A stretch of 64,000 nucleotides of DNA, taken from the NCBI GenBank assembly GCA_905479195.1, contig CAJQLO010000001.1, positions 618,694 through 682,693 on the forward strand, read 5' to 3'. The DNA comes from an uncultured Gammaproteobacteria bacterium. GTDB lineage: Bacteria > Pseudomonadota > Gammaproteobacteria > GCA-002705445 > GCA-002716945. Shown here piece after piece: positions 35,973 through 46,659 of this stretch (position 1 is its first letter; each line of letters opens with the position of its first letter). The notes under the pieces were generated by a model that was not told the DNA's origin, made no database searches, and was given only the letters and a program-made list of their open reading frames with translations. The position numbers and the translations under genes were made by a program.

Positions 35973-37697
35973 CTAATTTTCTATACCTTCATTATCATTT
36001 TCTAAAGCTAAAGTTGGTTGTTTTACCTCATTTAAATCATAGTTTTTTATACTTCCAAGATACTGTTTTGTGACTTCCCATATAGGATCACCAGATTCTT
36101 CTGAATTCACACTAGCCCAACCACTAACCACATATTTCTTGTTATCATTCAATGATTTACCGTTATTTAATGTAATATTAGTTATTCTTTTATTGATAGT
36201 ATTTTTTGGTGTAATTTGATAATTAATCCCGGTTGTCCTAACCATATCTCCTCCTTGTTGGAGATAAGGGTCTGGATTAAATATATTATCCGCGACATCT
36301 TCTAAGATATTTTTAATAGTAAGGCCGGTCATTTCTCTACGATAAACATTTGGATATGTAATAGCAGTATGATTATAAATATCAGACATCAAAATATCTT
36401 CGCCTGCAAGAATAGTTGGGCCCCACCTAAATCCAGGAGATAAACAAATTTCGGAATCCAAGACATTAGACATTGAGTCACAAATAAGATTGTCAAAAGA
36501 CCCATTGAAATTACCTCTTCTATATAAATCATAATTTGATTTTCCAATTTTCTGATTTAATTCTTTCAAGTATGGTTTTTTTACATCTTTAATATGTTCA
36601 GTCATCTGAGCTGAGGGTTTAATTTGATTCGAAAGAATTGGCAGAAGCTTATATCTGTAGTCAAAAGAAGAGTGTCTAATCTTTATATCAATCATTGACA
36701 CAAATTTTCCATTACATCCAGAGTTAAGGATTACAGTTCTTGAGTTATTATTAATAATTTCAATTGGTTTAGGCAACACGTCATGGGTATGTCCACCAAA
36801 TATTATATCAATCCCATTAACCTTGGATGCCATTTTTTTATCAACATCAACGCCATTATGAGATAACAAAACAATTAAAGACGCACCCTCTTTATCCTTG
36901 ATTAAATCAATCAGTTCTTGCAATTCATTATCACGAATACCAAAAGTGAGGTTAGGAATTAATCTCCCTGGATTTGCAATAGGGGTATACGGAAATGCTT
37001 GACCAATAACCGCAACTCTCTGATTATTTATTGTTTTTATAACATATGGTTTCTGGAAATGATTACTGTCATCGACAGGCTCAATACCATCAAACAAGGC
37101 TTCTTCAGTCAATGAAATATTTTGAGCAACAAAATCTCCATTAAACTTTTTTAAATTTTCTAAAAATATTTTTTCACCATACGTAAATTCCCAATGTCCA
37201 GTCATTACATCAACACCCAGAATGTTTGATGCTTCAACCATGTCCATTCCATTAGTCAATAAAGAAAGACCACTACCCTGCCATGTATCTCCTCCATCTA
37301 GTAACAAAGAATTATCATCAGCATCATGCCTTAATTGATCAATGACTGTTTTTAAATGTGCATAACCACCAAATTTTCCAAACTCTTTTGCATGTTGATG
37401 GAAGTCAAGATGGGTAAAAGCATGCTTCATAATAGTTGAATCAATAGAATAGTAATCTAAAAGCTTTCTTCCAACTATATGTGGCGGGGTATTTCTATTA
37501 TTACCTACACCTAAATTATAATTAGGCTCTCTGAAATACATTGGATCTAGTTGCGCATGTGTATCCGTGATATGAATCAATCTCAAATCACCAAACAATC
37601 TAGTATTATAATTTATTCTTGGTGAACCTAATGAAGGCTTTACAATACCAGCTGCATATCCGGCCATCAAAAATTGAATAAATTCTCTTCTGTTCAT
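35973..37697 (-). CDS. soxB: SoxB, thiosulfate-oxidation thiohydrolase
   Basis: 574 residues. SoxB hydrolyses the sulfate group from SoxY-bound thiosulfate in the periplasm using a di-manganese site. The N terminus MNRREFIQFLMAGYAAG is a twin-arginine-type signal. The metallophosphatase motif LIHITDTHAQLDPMYFREP (about 38-56) is the SoxB form rather than the plain 5'-nucleotidase form. LLDGGDTWQGSG, GHWEFTYGEK (family loop) and GGHTHD are further metal ligands. No soxXYZA genes are visible here. It overlaps the msrQ stop by 4 bases and is the last gene of a purL-msrP-msrQ-soxB run. Confidence 0.93.
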   Translation of the reverse strand: MNRREFIQFLMAGYAAGIVKPSLGSPRINYNTRLFGDLRLIHITDTHAQLDPMYFREPNYNLGVGNNRNTPPHIVGRKLLDYYSIDSTIMKHAFTHLDFHQHAKEFGKFGGYAHLKTVIDQLRHDADDNSLLLDGGDTWQGSGLSLLTNGMDMVEASNILGVDVMTGHWEFTYGEKIFLENLKKFNGDFVAQNISLTEEALFDGIEPVDDSNHFQKPYVIKTINNQRVAVIGQAFPYTPIANPGRLIPNLTFGIRDNELQELIDLIKDKEGASLIVLLSHNGVDVDKKMASKVNGIDIIFGGHTHDVLPKPIEIINNNSRTVILNSGCNGKFVSMIDIKIRHSSFDYRYKLLPILSNQIKPSAQMTEHIKDVKKPYLKELNQKIGKSNYDLYRRGNFNGSFDNLICDSMSNVLDSEICLSPGFRWGPTILAGEDILMSDIYNHTAITYPNVYRREMTGLTIKNILEDVADNIFNPDPYLQQGGDMVRTTGINYQITPKNTINKRITNITLNNGKSLNDNKKYVVSGWASVNSEESGDPIWEVTKQYLGSIKNYDLNEVKQPTLALENDNEGIEN

Positions 37698-38239
37698 GTT
37701 TTATAAATCCTTTTTTTAATTAACAACATAAATAATATTATAAACATATAAGTGTTAAATAAAAAATAATCTGCTTTAATAATTAAATAATAATGTAATA
37801 ACGATAATGCAAGTATTAAGTAAATTAATCTATGTAATGATAACCATTTAATACCAAGTTTTTCCTTAGATTTATCGGACGATGTTATAAACAGAGGAAT
37901 AAACAATATCAGAGCCATATATCCTGCTTGAATATAGTTTCTGGAAACTATATCTGACAGTATAAAAGAGAGACTTAAATCATTATCAAATAAATATAAA
38001 AAGAAATGCAATAGTGTAATCAAAAAAGTAATGATTCCTAGGGATCTCCTATCTATATAATTTTTAATGGAAAATAAGATTGGTACTGATAAAATAATTA
38101 TTATCATGCTTATCGCAATATAACCTGAAGAAATTATTAAATATGAATATGGATTGATAATTTCATCATTGAATATAGATTGATAAAAAATAAAAAATAT
38201 AGGTAAAAGTGATAGAGTATATGTGACAAGCCTATTCAA
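37694..38239 (-). CDS. msrQ: MsrQ, haem-binding membrane subunit of periplasmic methionine sulfoxide reductase
   Basis: 181 residues with about six membrane helices. RRSLGIITFLITLLHFFLYLFDND (about 64-87) and TSSDKSKEKLGIKWLSLHRLIYLILALSLLHYYLI (about 119-153) carry the histidines expected to hold haem in MsrQ/YedZ proteins. MsrQ passes electrons from the quinone pool to MsrP. It lies 14 bases after msrP. Length is slightly below E. coli MsrQ (211), mainly at the C terminus. Confidence 0.9.
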   Translation of the reverse strand: MNRLVTYTLSLLPIFFIFYQSIFNDEIINPYSYLIISSGYIAISMIIIILSVPILFSIKNYIDRRSLGIITFLITLLHFFLYLFDNDLSLSFILSDIVSRNYIQAGYMALILFIPLFITSSDKSKEKLGIKWLSLHRLIYLILALSLLHYYLIIKADYFLFNTYMFIILFMLLIKKRIYKT

Positions 38240-38253
38240 AATAATTGATTATA

Positions 38254-39198
38254 TTAAAAGTTTTTTTCAAGGTCCATTCCTGTATATAGATTATTAACAA
38301 ATTTACTATATCCGTTAAACAACAAAGTGTCTCTCTTACCAAACTCACCTATTCTCCTCTCTCTTTTCTGACTCCATCGAGGATGATTTACATATGGATT
38401 CACATTTGAATAAAATCCATATTCATCAGGAGCTTGTTCATTCCATGTGCATGCTGGTTGATGATCAACAAATGAGATTCTAACAATTGATTTTATACTC
38501 TTAAACCCATATTTCCATGGAACGATGAGTCTCACCGGAGAGCCATTTTGATTAGGCAAAACTTTCCCATACAGCCCAACAGCTATCATGGTTAATGGAT
38601 TAATTGCCTCATCCATCCTCAACCCTTCCTTATAAGGCCAGTTCAAAATATTTCTTTTTTGACCAGGAAGATTTTCTTTATCTAATATAGATTCAAAATA
38701 AACATACTTAGCATTATGCAGTGGCTTGGCAAGATTAATTAAGCTTCTCAACTCAAAACCAATCCATGGGACAACCATTGACCATGCCTCAACACATCTT
38801 AACCTATATATTCTCTCTTCTAGTTGAAACTTTTTTATTAAATCATCACTATCTAGTGTAAATGGATTTTCTACCAGACCATCTATTGTTAATTTCCATT
38901 CATCAGATTTAAGTTTAGATGCATTTAACATAGGGTCTCGCTTTCCCGTTCCTAGCTCATAAAAATTATTATATGATGTAATTTGTTTAATAGTATTTGT
39001 TTGTTCATTTGTACTGTAATCAAGGTCTTTATTAAAAGATAACTTTTTTTGTGATGCAGCTAGAATATTTGAATTCATTAGAAATGGAAATGCTAATGTT
39101 GATGTCATAATTTTTCTACGATTATGAAAATGTTTTTCATCTGTAATCTTATTCTCTTTATCTAAATTATATTTATTAAATATTTTCACTTTAACCAA
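38254..39198 (-). CDS. msrP: MsrP, molybdopterin-dependent methionine sulfoxide reductase
   Basis: 314 residues. Repairs oxidised methionine in periplasmic proteins. A twin-arginine-like [16 protein letters not shown] signal starts near residue 26. The molybdenum-binding Cys is in [18 protein letters not shown] (about 138) and the cofactor region includes [20 protein letters not shown]. NPxxNHPRW (HPRW) near the C terminus is typical. The start overlaps the purL stop by 13 bases; a later ATG (M31) would lose the Tat arginines, so the long form is kept. Confidence 0.92.
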   Translation of the reverse strand: MVKVKIFNKYNLDKENKITDEKHFHNRRKIMTSTLAFPFLMNSNILAASQKKLSFNKDLDYSTNEQTNTIKQITSYNNFYELGTGKRDPMLNASKLKSDEWKLTIDGLVENPFTLDSDDLIKKFQLEERIYRLRCVEAWSMVVPWIGFELRSLINLAKPLHNAKYVYFESILDKENLPGQKRNILNWPYKEGLRMDEAINPLTMIAVGLYGKVLPNQNGSPVRLIVPWKYGFKSIKSIVRISFVDHQPACTWNEQAPDEYGFYSNVNPYVNHPRWSQKRERRIGEFGKRDTLLFNGYSKFVNNLYTGMDLEKNF

Positions 39199-42100
39199 TT
39201 TCTCGCATTAATGAATATTTTAGACCATGGTGATATTTTCCAATTAACAGGATGATAAGAATACTGATTTAATGTAAATAATCTTTCCGGATGAGGCATC
39301 ATGATAGTTATTCTTCCATCACTGTTTGTAAAACCATTTGATCCATTATCTGAACCGTTTGGATTGAATGGATACTCTGTTGTTTTATTATTATTATTGT
39401 CAACATAACTGATTATAGCATTACTTATATTTTTTTTACTTGGAAATACTGTCTTCCCTTCTCCATGAGAGACTACTATTGGCAATATCGACCCTTCCAT
39501 TCCATTCATAAACAATGATTTAGATTTATTTATCTTAACTCTTGACAGCCTAGCCTCAAATTGATTAGATTTATTTTTATCAAATAAAGGCCAATGATCA
39601 GTACCAGGTATTATCGAATGAAGTTGTGAAAACATCTGGCAGCCATTGCATATACCAAGTCCAAATTTATTTTTATCATTAAAAAATATTTCTAATTGAT
39701 CCTTTATCTTATTGTTATAAAGTATTTTACTCGCCCAGCCTTTTCCTGCGCCTAAAACATCACCATATGAAAAACCACCACAGGCCACTAATCCCTCATA
39801 AGATTGCATGTCTACGTTGCCCTTCAAGATATCGTTAATATGCACATCATGGGCCTCAAACCCTGACATCATGAATGCATGCGCCATTTCCTTATGCCCA
39901 TTAACGCCTTGCTCTCTGAGAATTGCTACTTTTGGCTTTCTATTTAATTTAGCTTTTTTAATCTTTACGCTACCTGTTAAAAAATTAACTTTATTCTCTA
40001 ATGGTTTTAGATTCTTATGAGAAGATATTTTGTTATTATACTCTTCTCTTGCAGTTATAGGATTATCACGAATCTTTTGGATTTTATAAGACAGATTACT
40101 CCAATATTTTCTTAATATTTCCAAAGAGAATGATATATCTTCATATGATTTTATTAGTAAACTAGGGTTTAATGATTTTACTGATCTTCCTAACGGAGTA
40201 ACCAATGCCTCAGCCTTATTTTTCTGAATTAACTTATTAAATATATTTATATTTTTTTTAGGCACTTCTATTACAGCGCCTAACTCCTCATTAAAGAAGA
40301 ATTTTGTCATGTGAGCAACGTCAAAATATTTTTCTAAACTTTTGGAGATGTCTAAAGACATATTCCCTGAAATAGCCATTTCAGTTAACGTTGTAAATAA
40401 ACCTCCATCTGATTTATCATGATACGCAGAAATAGTTTTTGATTTTATAAGTGATTGAATAAAATTAAAGAATAACTCAATATTTTGAGGTTTATTTATT
40501 CTTGGAACATCTGAATCAATAATATTATGTATTTGATGCAAGGATGATCCACCCATGCGTTCCATACCTTCAGATATATCTATTAGAAAAATTTCTCCAT
40601 TACCTTTCAGGTCAGGAGTAATAACATCATTAACATTATCTATAGAGCAGAATGCTGACAGGACAAGGCTTACTGGACTTTCAACATTATATGATGTTTT
40701 TTTATTTTTCCATGATGTACTCATTGATAATGAGTCTTTTCCAACTGGTATAGTAATATTATTTGAAGTACATAGAGTTGATATCTTTTTAACAGCTAAA
40801 TAAAGACTTTCAATCTCATTACTATTTTTAGATGATGCCATCCAATTTGCTGACAATTTTATTTTAGAAAGATCTTTTATATATGAACATGAAATATTAG
40901 TTATAACTTCACCAAATGCAATTTCTGCCGAAGCTTCTGGATTTGTAATTGCGAGAGATGGCCTTTCACCCATTGTAATGACTTGTCCACTCGAAGAGCC
41001 TATGTCGGACATTGTTATACCCACATTAGAAACAGGTACTTGATTAGCTCCGATCATTTGATCTCGTGCAACTAACCCTGTCACTGACCTGTCACCAATC
41101 GTAATAAGGAATCCTTTGTCCGCTACTGCTGGTAATGACAATACGCCTTGTACGCATTTTTTAAAATTTATATAAGTGTGCTTGTTACTATGATTTTTGT
41201 GATCATAACCAATAATATTAATAGGTTTAATTGGAGGCTTACCTAAAAGATAACTCATTGGTAAATCAATTACTTTTGTTTTGTCATCCACGTCATACAC
41301 TATAAGGTTTTTAGCAGTGGTTACTTTACCAATTAAAGAGTAAGGACAATTTTCTCTAACGCATATAGAATCAAAAAGACTCAAATCTTTACCATCAATT
41401 ACTATCACATACCTTTCTTGAGATTCATTACACCATATTTCCAGGGGGCTCATTGATGATTCGCCAAGAGGAATCTTAGACATCATGATTTTCGCACCTC
41501 TACCAGAATCATTAACTATTTCCGGAACAGCGTTACATAAACCTCCAGCTCCAATATCATGAATACTTTTAATAGGCGTCTGCTTATCTAAATACACGCA
41601 CTGATTAATAACTTCTTGGCATCTTCTTTCAATTTCTGGATTATCTCTTTGTACAGATGAAAAATCTAAGTTCTCACTACTTGAGCCAGATGATAACGAT
41701 GATGCCGCGCCTCCACCAAGCCCAATAAGATAAGAAGGACCGCCTAAAATAATAATCAAATCCCCCTGGTCTAACTTATTTTTATATATATGATTATTTC
41801 TTATAACTCCAACACCACCGGCAATCATTATGGGTTTATGGTATCCAATGCTCTTAATGCTAGATTTTTTAATGATCGGACTAAATTCACATGTTCTAAA
41901 ATAACCAAATATATTAGGTCTTCCAAATTCATTATTATAAGAAGCAGCTCCAATTGGTGCTTCAACTATAATATCTAAAGGTGATTTAATTCTTCCAGGA
42001 GTGCCTATAGCATTTTTTTCCCAACTATTATTATCTTTCGGTATACATAAGTTTGATAATGTATAACCTGTAAATCCAACCTTAGGTATCGACCCTCTTC

Positions 42101-43028
42101 CTGTTGCACCCTCATCTCTTAATTCTCCCCCTGATCCTGTAGCCGCACCTGCATGTGGAGAAATTGCTGTTGGATGGTTATGAGTTTCAGCTTTAACAAT
42201 ATATAAGCCATCTTCTTTTTTATATTTATATTTTTTACTTACAATATCAGTATGTAAAAAATTTACTCTATTGGATTTTATGATCGAGCAATTATCAGTA
42301 TATGCGGACACCACATCTTTATTAGTTTTCTTAAAAGTTGTCTTAATTAATTTAAATAAAGAATTATCTTCTTTAGAGTTTTTTAGAACAATTTTAGAAT
42401 TAAATATTTTATGCCTGCAATGTTCAGAGTTAATTTGGGCAAACATCATCAACTCTATATCTTTTGGTGACCTCTTAAGTTTGGTATACATTTTCTTTAA
42501 ATAAATAATCTCTAACTCACTAAGAGCTAGGCCCATTGTTTTATTATATTTATTTAATTTGGATAACGGGATTATTTCTGATCTCTTACTCTTTATATGT
42601 AATTTTTCTTTTTCAAAATACTTTTGAATGTCAATTTTTGTAGTGAGACAATATTGAGTCATTTTATCATATACTAGATCAAGATTACTGCTTGCACTCT
42701 TAAAAGCAGCTTTCCCATTAAATTGATATAATTTAATTTGCTCAATACTTAAACTATTATTAAGCCCACAATTAACAATAACCTGTTTAGCTTTTTCTGC
42801 CCATGGAGATAAGATGCCTGATCTACTTGTTATTAATATACTGTTACTAGTTATATCCCCTTTCTTCAATTCTCTGGCTGTATTCAATAAATGATTTAAG
42901 GTCTTTAATTCTTCTATATTAAGATTTTTTTCATATTGAACCTTGTAAACAAGGAAGTAATAAAATGGGTCTCTATTATTATCCTTTCGCTTGGTTATAT
43001 CTAAGAGTATATTTTTATTTTGAAGCAT
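39186..43028 (-). CDS. purL: Phosphoribosylformylglycinamidine synthase, single-chain
   Basis: Fourth step of purine synthesis. 1280 residues, the long one-polypeptide form of gammaproteobacteria (E. coli 1295). An N-terminal PurS-like part leads to two AIRS-like halves. [35 protein letters not shown] (about 280-320; key residues His, Asp) and [10 protein letters not shown] are canonical. The C-terminal class I glutaminase has [15 protein letters not shown], the Cys in GICNGCQMF (about 1136) and HGEGKTVF with HPER. The gene looks intact. Confidence 0.97.
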   Translation of the reverse strand: MLQNKNILLDITKRKDNNRDPFYYFLVYKVQYEKNLNIEELKTLNHLLNTARELKKGDITSNSILITSRSGILSPWAEKAKQVIVNCGLNNSLSIEQIKLYQFNGKAAFKSASSNLDLVYDKMTQYCLTTKIDIQKYFEKEKLHIKSKRSEIIPLSKLNKYNKTMGLALSELEIIYLKKMYTKLKRSPKDIELMMFAQINSEHCRHKIFNSKIVLKNSKEDNSLFKLIKTTFKKTNKDVVSAYTDNCSIIKSNRVNFLHTDIVSKKYKYKKEDGLYIVKAETHNHPTAISPHAGAATGSGGELRDEGATGRGSIPKVGFTGYTLSNLCIPKDNNSWEKNAIGTPGRIKSPLDIIVEAPIGAASYNNEFGRPNIFGYFRTCEFSPIIKKSSIKSIGYHKPIMIAGGVGVIRNNHIYKNKLDQGDLIIILGGPSYLIGLGGGAASSLSSGSSSENLDFSSVQRDNPEIERRCQEVINQCVYLDKQTPIKSIHDIGAGGLCNAVPEIVNDSGRGAKIMMSKIPLGESSMSPLEIWCNESQERYVIVIDGKDLSLFDSICVRENCPYSLIGKVTTAKNLIVYDVDDKTKVIDLPMSYLLGKPPIKPINIIGYDHKNHSNKHTYINFKKCVQGVLSLPAVADKGFLITIGDRSVTGLVARDQMIGANQVPVSNVGITMSDIGSSSGQVITMGERPSLAITNPEASAEIAFGEVITNISCSYIKDLSKIKLSANWMASSKNSNEIESLYLAVKKISTLCTSNNITIPVGKDSLSMSTSWKNKKTSYNVESPVSLVLSAFCSIDNVNDVITPDLKGNGEIFLIDISEGMERMGGSSLHQIHNIIDSDVPRINKPQNIELFFNFIQSLIKSKTISAYHDKSDGGLFTTLTEMAISGNMSLDISKSLEKYFDVAHMTKFFFNEELGAVIEVPKKNINIFNKLIQKNKAEALVTPLGRSVKSLNPSLLIKSYEDISFSLEILRKYWSNLSYKIQKIRDNPITAREEYNNKISSHKNLKPLENKVNFLTGSVKIKKAKLNRKPKVAILREQGVNGHKEMAHAFMMSGFEAHDVHINDILKGNVDMQSYEGLVACGGFSYGDVLGAGKGWASKILYNNKIKDQLEIFFNDKNKFGLGICNGCQMFSQLHSIIPGTDHWPLFDKNKSNQFEARLSRVKINKSKSLFMNGMEGSILPIVVSHGEGKTVFPSKKNISNAIISYVDNNNNKTTEYPFNPNGSDNGSNGFTNSDGRITIMMPHPERLFTLNQYSYHPVNWKISPWSKIFINARNWLK

Positions 43029-43211
43029 AATTGAGTCTACATTTTAATACAGTTTTAGGACTATTGGTATTCCTTAGTCGTAATAAAAGATATTAATGGT
43101 AGTAGCCTCCCAAGGTTATCAATAATCCTGATATTAAGCATGCCTTGAATAATTCCTAAGTATTACTTCGAGTCTTATATAAAAAAATAAATTAAATCTA
43201 GTCAATATCAA

Positions 43212-43240
43212 TTGCGTATGTGTATTATTAGATATAGGAT
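43212..43240 (+). promoter_or_regulatory. Predicted ssrA promoter
   Basis: TTGCGT (43212-43217), 17-base spacer, TAGGAT (43235-43240). The inferred transcription start near 43247 would give a short 5' leader before the mature tmRNA end at 43257. Confidence 0.4.
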
Positions 43241-43256
43241 ATAAAGCTAATTTTAG

Positions 43257-43600
43257 GGGGACGACCTGGCTTCGACGTGGGGTTGCAATTCCTGAAGTGC
43301 ATGTCGAGCTCTTCGGTAACTCGTTAAACTGCTGATAAACTATAAACGCTGAAAATAAACCTTTAGCCCTAGCAGCCTAACTGCCGCTAGCTTCACTAAG
43401 AGTAGGCTTATATGCTCTTTACTGAAGTCATAATGATAAGACCGCAGTACATGTGCTTGTTATTGTACTGTTAAATTAAACAAGACAGTTATTAAGTAGA
43501 TTGTTTGTCGTCAGCTTGGTGATTAAATTAAAGATAAACTAAACATGTAGTACTAAGGGCTGAGTGCTCTCGGACGCGGGTTCGATTCCCGCCGTCTCCA
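43257..43600 (+). ncRNA. ssrA: tmRNA (ssrA)
   Basis: Rescues stalled ribosomes with SmpB. The 5' end GGGGACGACCTGGCTTCGACG and the 3' end GGGTTCGATTCCCGCCGTCTCCA form the tRNA-like domain; GGGGACG pairs with CGTCTCC (one G-U). The length of about 344 bases is typical. The reading frame at 43348-43380 encodes AENKPLALAA then TAA, so the tag has the standard LAA end but an unusual first half; the exact resume codon is not certain. CCA is not encoded. Confidence 0.96.
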
Positions 43601-43603
43601 CAA

Positions 43604-43633
43604 AATCAGATGGTACTTATGTGCCATTTGATT
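43604..43633 (+). terminator. Hairpin after tmRNA
   Basis: AATCAGATGGTAC - TTAT - GTGCCATTTGATT forms a 13-bp stem with G-U pairs and no true mismatch beyond them. It starts 4 bases after the tmRNA end. There is no clear T run after it, so it may be a processing or protective stem rather than a full intrinsic terminator. Confidence 0.5.
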
Positions 43634-43686
43634 AAAAGACTACTCTAGCCACACACTCGCTTATAGGAAGTATTTTATTAGTAGAC

Positions 43687-44058
43687 TTATTTTTCTTCAA
43701 GTATGATGGTGGTATGGTCTGGGTATTTCCACATTGCACCTGTCAACATATCAACTATTCCTAAATCAAGGGTTACTCCAATAATTCCAGCCGTCTGGGC
43801 AGAGGAAACTAATCTTGTAATTTTTGACTTATAACCTTTCGCGACACAGTTAACTAATAAATCACTATTATCTTTTGCTACTTGCAACATATTAATTGTC
43901 CCAGATACAGAACCTACTTGTCCTCCGCCATCAGAAGTAACTGTGCAAGTTGCTTCAACTGGTGTGATACTAAAAGCTAATAATTGATTAGTTCCTTGAG
44001 TTATAGAAGCACAACTTGTAAAGACAAATGCAGTCAGTAGTATTATAAATTTATTCAT
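43687..44058 (-). CDS. Small lipoprotein of unknown function
   Basis: 123 residues. The N terminus MNKFIILLTAFVFTSCASI is a lipoprotein signal with Cys near residue 16 (FTSC; Ser at +2 after Ala would give outer-membrane sorting). The rest looks beta-rich: SITPVEATCTVTSDGGGQVGSVSG resembles PEGA-like/carboxypeptidase-regulatory folds found in small Gram-negative lipoproteins, and a glycine-rich hydrophobic segment (about 88-110) follows. I know of no assigned role. It is convergent with tmRNA, about 86 bases from its 3' end. Confidence 0.75.
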   Translation of the reverse strand: MNKFIILLTAFVFTSCASITQGTNQLLAFSITPVEATCTVTSDGGGQVGSVSGTINMLQVAKDNSDLLVNCVAKGYKSKITRLVSSAQTAGIIGVTLDLGIVDMLTGAMWKYPDHTTIILEEK

Positions 44059-44184
44059 ATTTCACCTTTTATCTTAGTAATTTTATAGCTTCTATGTACA
44101 GCTTATTCTTTAACCTAGTATAGATCTATATCAATACATACTATAATCAAAGTAACTAAGAAAAGCTAAAGATACCTATATAGG

Positions 44185-45867
44185 TTACTTACCCAATGCA
44201 GTACCAATGCGTCTAGGATCTGAAACACCTTTTATGATATTTTTTTCAGAATCAATATGTATGGCAGTGAGTCCGCTTGCTAGAGGTGTTATATCTAGTA
44301 AATGTCCTTTTTGTGACAGATTATTCGTTATACTAGTTTCCTCTTCAGCCTCAATGTTACCACCACGATTTAGAATATGAGGAGCGTTTATTGCATCTTC
44401 TAAAGACATATTATTGTATAAGACATCTATTATTCTTTGAGTAACATATCCTATTATTCTACTCCCACCTGCAGAACCAATAATGAGTGTGGGTTTATTA
44501 GTTGATGTAGAAAAAATAATTGTTGGAGTCATTGATGATCGCGGTCTTTTTCCAGCCTGTACTCTATTAGCTATTAGGTTACTATTTTTTTTAGGAGAAA
44601 ATGAAAAATCAGTGAGTTCATTATTTAAAAGATAACCATTAGCCATGATACGGGATCCAAAAGCATTTTCAATTGTTGATGTCATTGAAATAGCATTTCC
44701 ATATTGATCAATGATTGAGATATGAGTTGTACCTGATTCATTAGGTCCATGATAGCTAGCTTGAGCATTTTCTTTCCAATTATCTGGAGTTCCATGCTGA
44801 GCATTATTTATAATATTTTCATTAGAAATCAGTCTACGTCTTTTTGAAATATAGTTATCATCTAGTAAACGCTCCCCAGGTGTTTTAACAAAATCAGAAT
44901 CAGCCATATAATAATTTCTATCAGCAAAAGCAAGTTTTGAAGCCTCGATATAATTATGCCATGTTGGGTTATGATTAATGAGTTTTAATATTTGAAGCAT
45001 TGTAAGTGCACCAGAAGATGGCTCACCCATCGAGCAAACTCTATGTTTTTGAAATATACCGCAAACCGGCTTTCTCTCTATAACCCTATATCTATCAAAA
45101 TCTTTTTGTGTAAGTACACCATTTTTTTTATTTACAGTATTTATAATATTGGTTGAAATTGGAAATTTGTAAAATATTTCATGCCCTTTGTTTGCGAAAG
45201 CTTTCAAAACGTCTGCATAATTTTTATTCTTAATGATATTTTTATTATAAAAATATTCTTTGCTTTTTTTATTTTTATCAAGTCTACCGATATCATTCTG
45301 TAGAGACTCAAGCAATCCTCTTGAGGGTGCAAAACCATCCATTGCCAAAGCAACGGCAGGTTCTATAAGCTTTTGTATATCAGCTTTCCCAAACCTTTCA
45401 TGTAGTTTTCCTAAAACTGCCGGGGTTCCAGGCACACCTACAGAGCGACCATCTAGAACAGCTTCATAAAAACCTATTGGCTTTTTATTATTATTTAAAA
45501 AATAATTAGGTGTACTAGCTAAAGGAGCAGTTTCACGGCCATCAAATGTAGTTAGTAGATTCTGTTTGGCATTATAGTATATAACAAAAGCACCTCCTCC
45601 TAAACCTGAAGACTGTGGTTCTGTCAATCCCAATACAAATTGAGCAGCTATTGCAGCATCAGCGGCTGTGCCACCATTTGATAAAACATTATAAGCAGCT
45701 TTAGTTGCCTGGGGATCAGATGTCACAGCCATATATTTAGTACCAATACTGGTTTCAACTATATCTGACTTTCCGATATATCTTTCAGGAGAGGCTCTAT
45801 AAATATCAGATGCATTCACTAAAGATATATATGCTCCAATGATAATAAATAAAAATATATTTTTCAT
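44185..45867 (-). CDS. ggt: Gamma-glutamyltransferase
   Basis: 560 residues. Periplasmic N-terminal-nucleophile enzyme that splits glutathione and other gamma-glutamyl compounds. The N terminus is a Sec signal (about 1-19). The autoprocessing Thr is in GPNESGTTHISIIDQYGNAIS (about residue 376), the first Thr of TTHIS. MTSTIENAFGSRIMANGYLLNNELTDFS, RPRSSMTPTIIF and IGSAGGSRI (about 475) form the oxyanion/substrate pocket. The gene lies 6 bases after the nucleoside phosphorylase-like gene. Confidence 0.95.
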   Translation of the reverse strand: MKNIFLFIIIGAYISLVNASDIYRASPERYIGKSDIVETSIGTKYMAVTSDPQATKAAYNVLSNGGTAADAAIAAQFVLGLTEPQSSGLGGGAFVIYYNAKQNLLTTFDGRETAPLASTPNYFLNNNKKPIGFYEAVLDGRSVGVPGTPAVLGKLHERFGKADIQKLIEPAVALAMDGFAPSRGLLESLQNDIGRLDKNKKSKEYFYNKNIIKNKNYADVLKAFANKGHEIFYKFPISTNIINTVNKKNGVLTQKDFDRYRVIERKPVCGIFQKHRVCSMGEPSSGALTMLQILKLINHNPTWHNYIEASKLAFADRNYYMADSDFVKTPGERLLDDNYISKRRRLISNENIINNAQHGTPDNWKENAQASYHGPNESGTTHISIIDQYGNAISMTSTIENAFGSRIMANGYLLNNELTDFSFSPKKNSNLIANRVQAGKRPRSSMTPTIIFSTSTNKPTLIIGSAGGSRIIGYVTQRIIDVLYNNMSLEDAINAPHILNRGGNIEAEEETSITNNLSQKGHLLDITPLASGLTAIHIDSEKNIIKGVSDPRRIGTALGK

Positions 45868-45873
45868 AACATA

Positions 45874-46659
45874 CTATTTCAGTTTTTTGATAACTTCTTC
45901 GATCAGCTGAATTGTTTCAGGACTTCCATAATCTTCTCCCTTTTCAAAGTCACCTTCTTTTTGTGCCATTGTATTAGTCAGATGTGCAAAACAAACAACT
46001 TCTTTATTTTTTGCTTTTGCAAATGCATATAATGCAGAAGCTTCCATTTCTACACAGATTATATTGTCTTTTCTCATTTGATCTATTGCGGACATTGTTT
46101 CTCTATAAGGCGCATCTGTAGTCCAGCTTTTTACTTCCGACCAAAGATTATTATCATTTTTTAGTTTTTTAAGTAATTTTTGACAAAGCTCAGATAGTTC
46201 ATTTTTTGGCAGGTAATGATAACTTGTTCCTTCGTCTCTGATTGCCTGTGTAATTAAAGCAAATTTTTTATTAGAACCGGATTGTTTAATAATTCCAGCA
46301 GAAGTTATGCTAATCAAAAGCTCACAACCTGACACAAATAGTTGCTCAGCAATTAACACAGCATACGAAGATCCTACCACACGAGGAATTATTCCTACTG
46401 TTAATTCACCAATTTTAAACGTATATAGATTCGAATGGTAACATGCCCAATATTTGCTTATTGTTGCTCTTTTTTTATTATTTAAATAGTCTACTAGATC
46501 GCCGTCTGGGTCTAAAACACAAATACTCGGAACTTTTCCCGAAGGGATTTCATTTTGTCTTCTTGATTCACGTAAGAGGTTTATAGGTTGAAATACTGAC
46601 GCTTCAGTATAGTTTTTGTTTTTAAGGATATCAGCTATAGTAAAATTTTTTTTGTTCAT
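45874..46659 (-). CDS. Nucleoside phosphorylase-like protein (PNP/UDP family)
   Basis: 261 residues. Phosphorylase-type glycosidase of the PNP_UDP_1 fold: SYAVLIAEQLFVSGCELLISITSAGI (about 107-132) is the phosphate/ribose region, and VEMEASALYAFAKAKNKEVVCFAHLTN (about 198-225) the conserved C-terminal block with the ribose-binding Met-Glu. The N terminus has a VxxPxxLLRExRRQxxIPxG pattern seen in uridine phosphorylase relatives rather than DeoD. The exact nucleoside is not readable. The next gene downstream is ggt, and both may serve salvage of organic N. Confidence 0.85.
   Translation of the reverse strand: MNKKNFTIADILKNKNYTEASVFQPINLLRESRRQNEIPSGKVPSICVLDPDGDLVDYLNNKKRATISKYWACYHSNLYTFKIGELTVGIIPRVVGSSYAVLIAEQLFVSGCELLISITSAGIIKQSGSNKKFALITQAIRDEGTSYHYLPKNELSELCQKLLKKLKNDNNLWSEVKSWTTDAPYRETMSAIDQMRKDNIICVEMEASALYAFAKAKNKEVVCFAHLTNTMAQKEGDFEKGEDYGSPETIQLIEEVIKKLK

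Noticed and set aside
43090-43105. Second ops-like element GGTAGTAG near tmRNA
   Set aside because: Lacks the GC-rich 5' half and the T at -1; no surface-sugar operon follows.
43600-44058. Integrated element at the tmRNA 3' end
   Set aside because: No integrase and no second copy of the tmRNA 3' end were seen within the window; the lipoprotein alone is not evidence.
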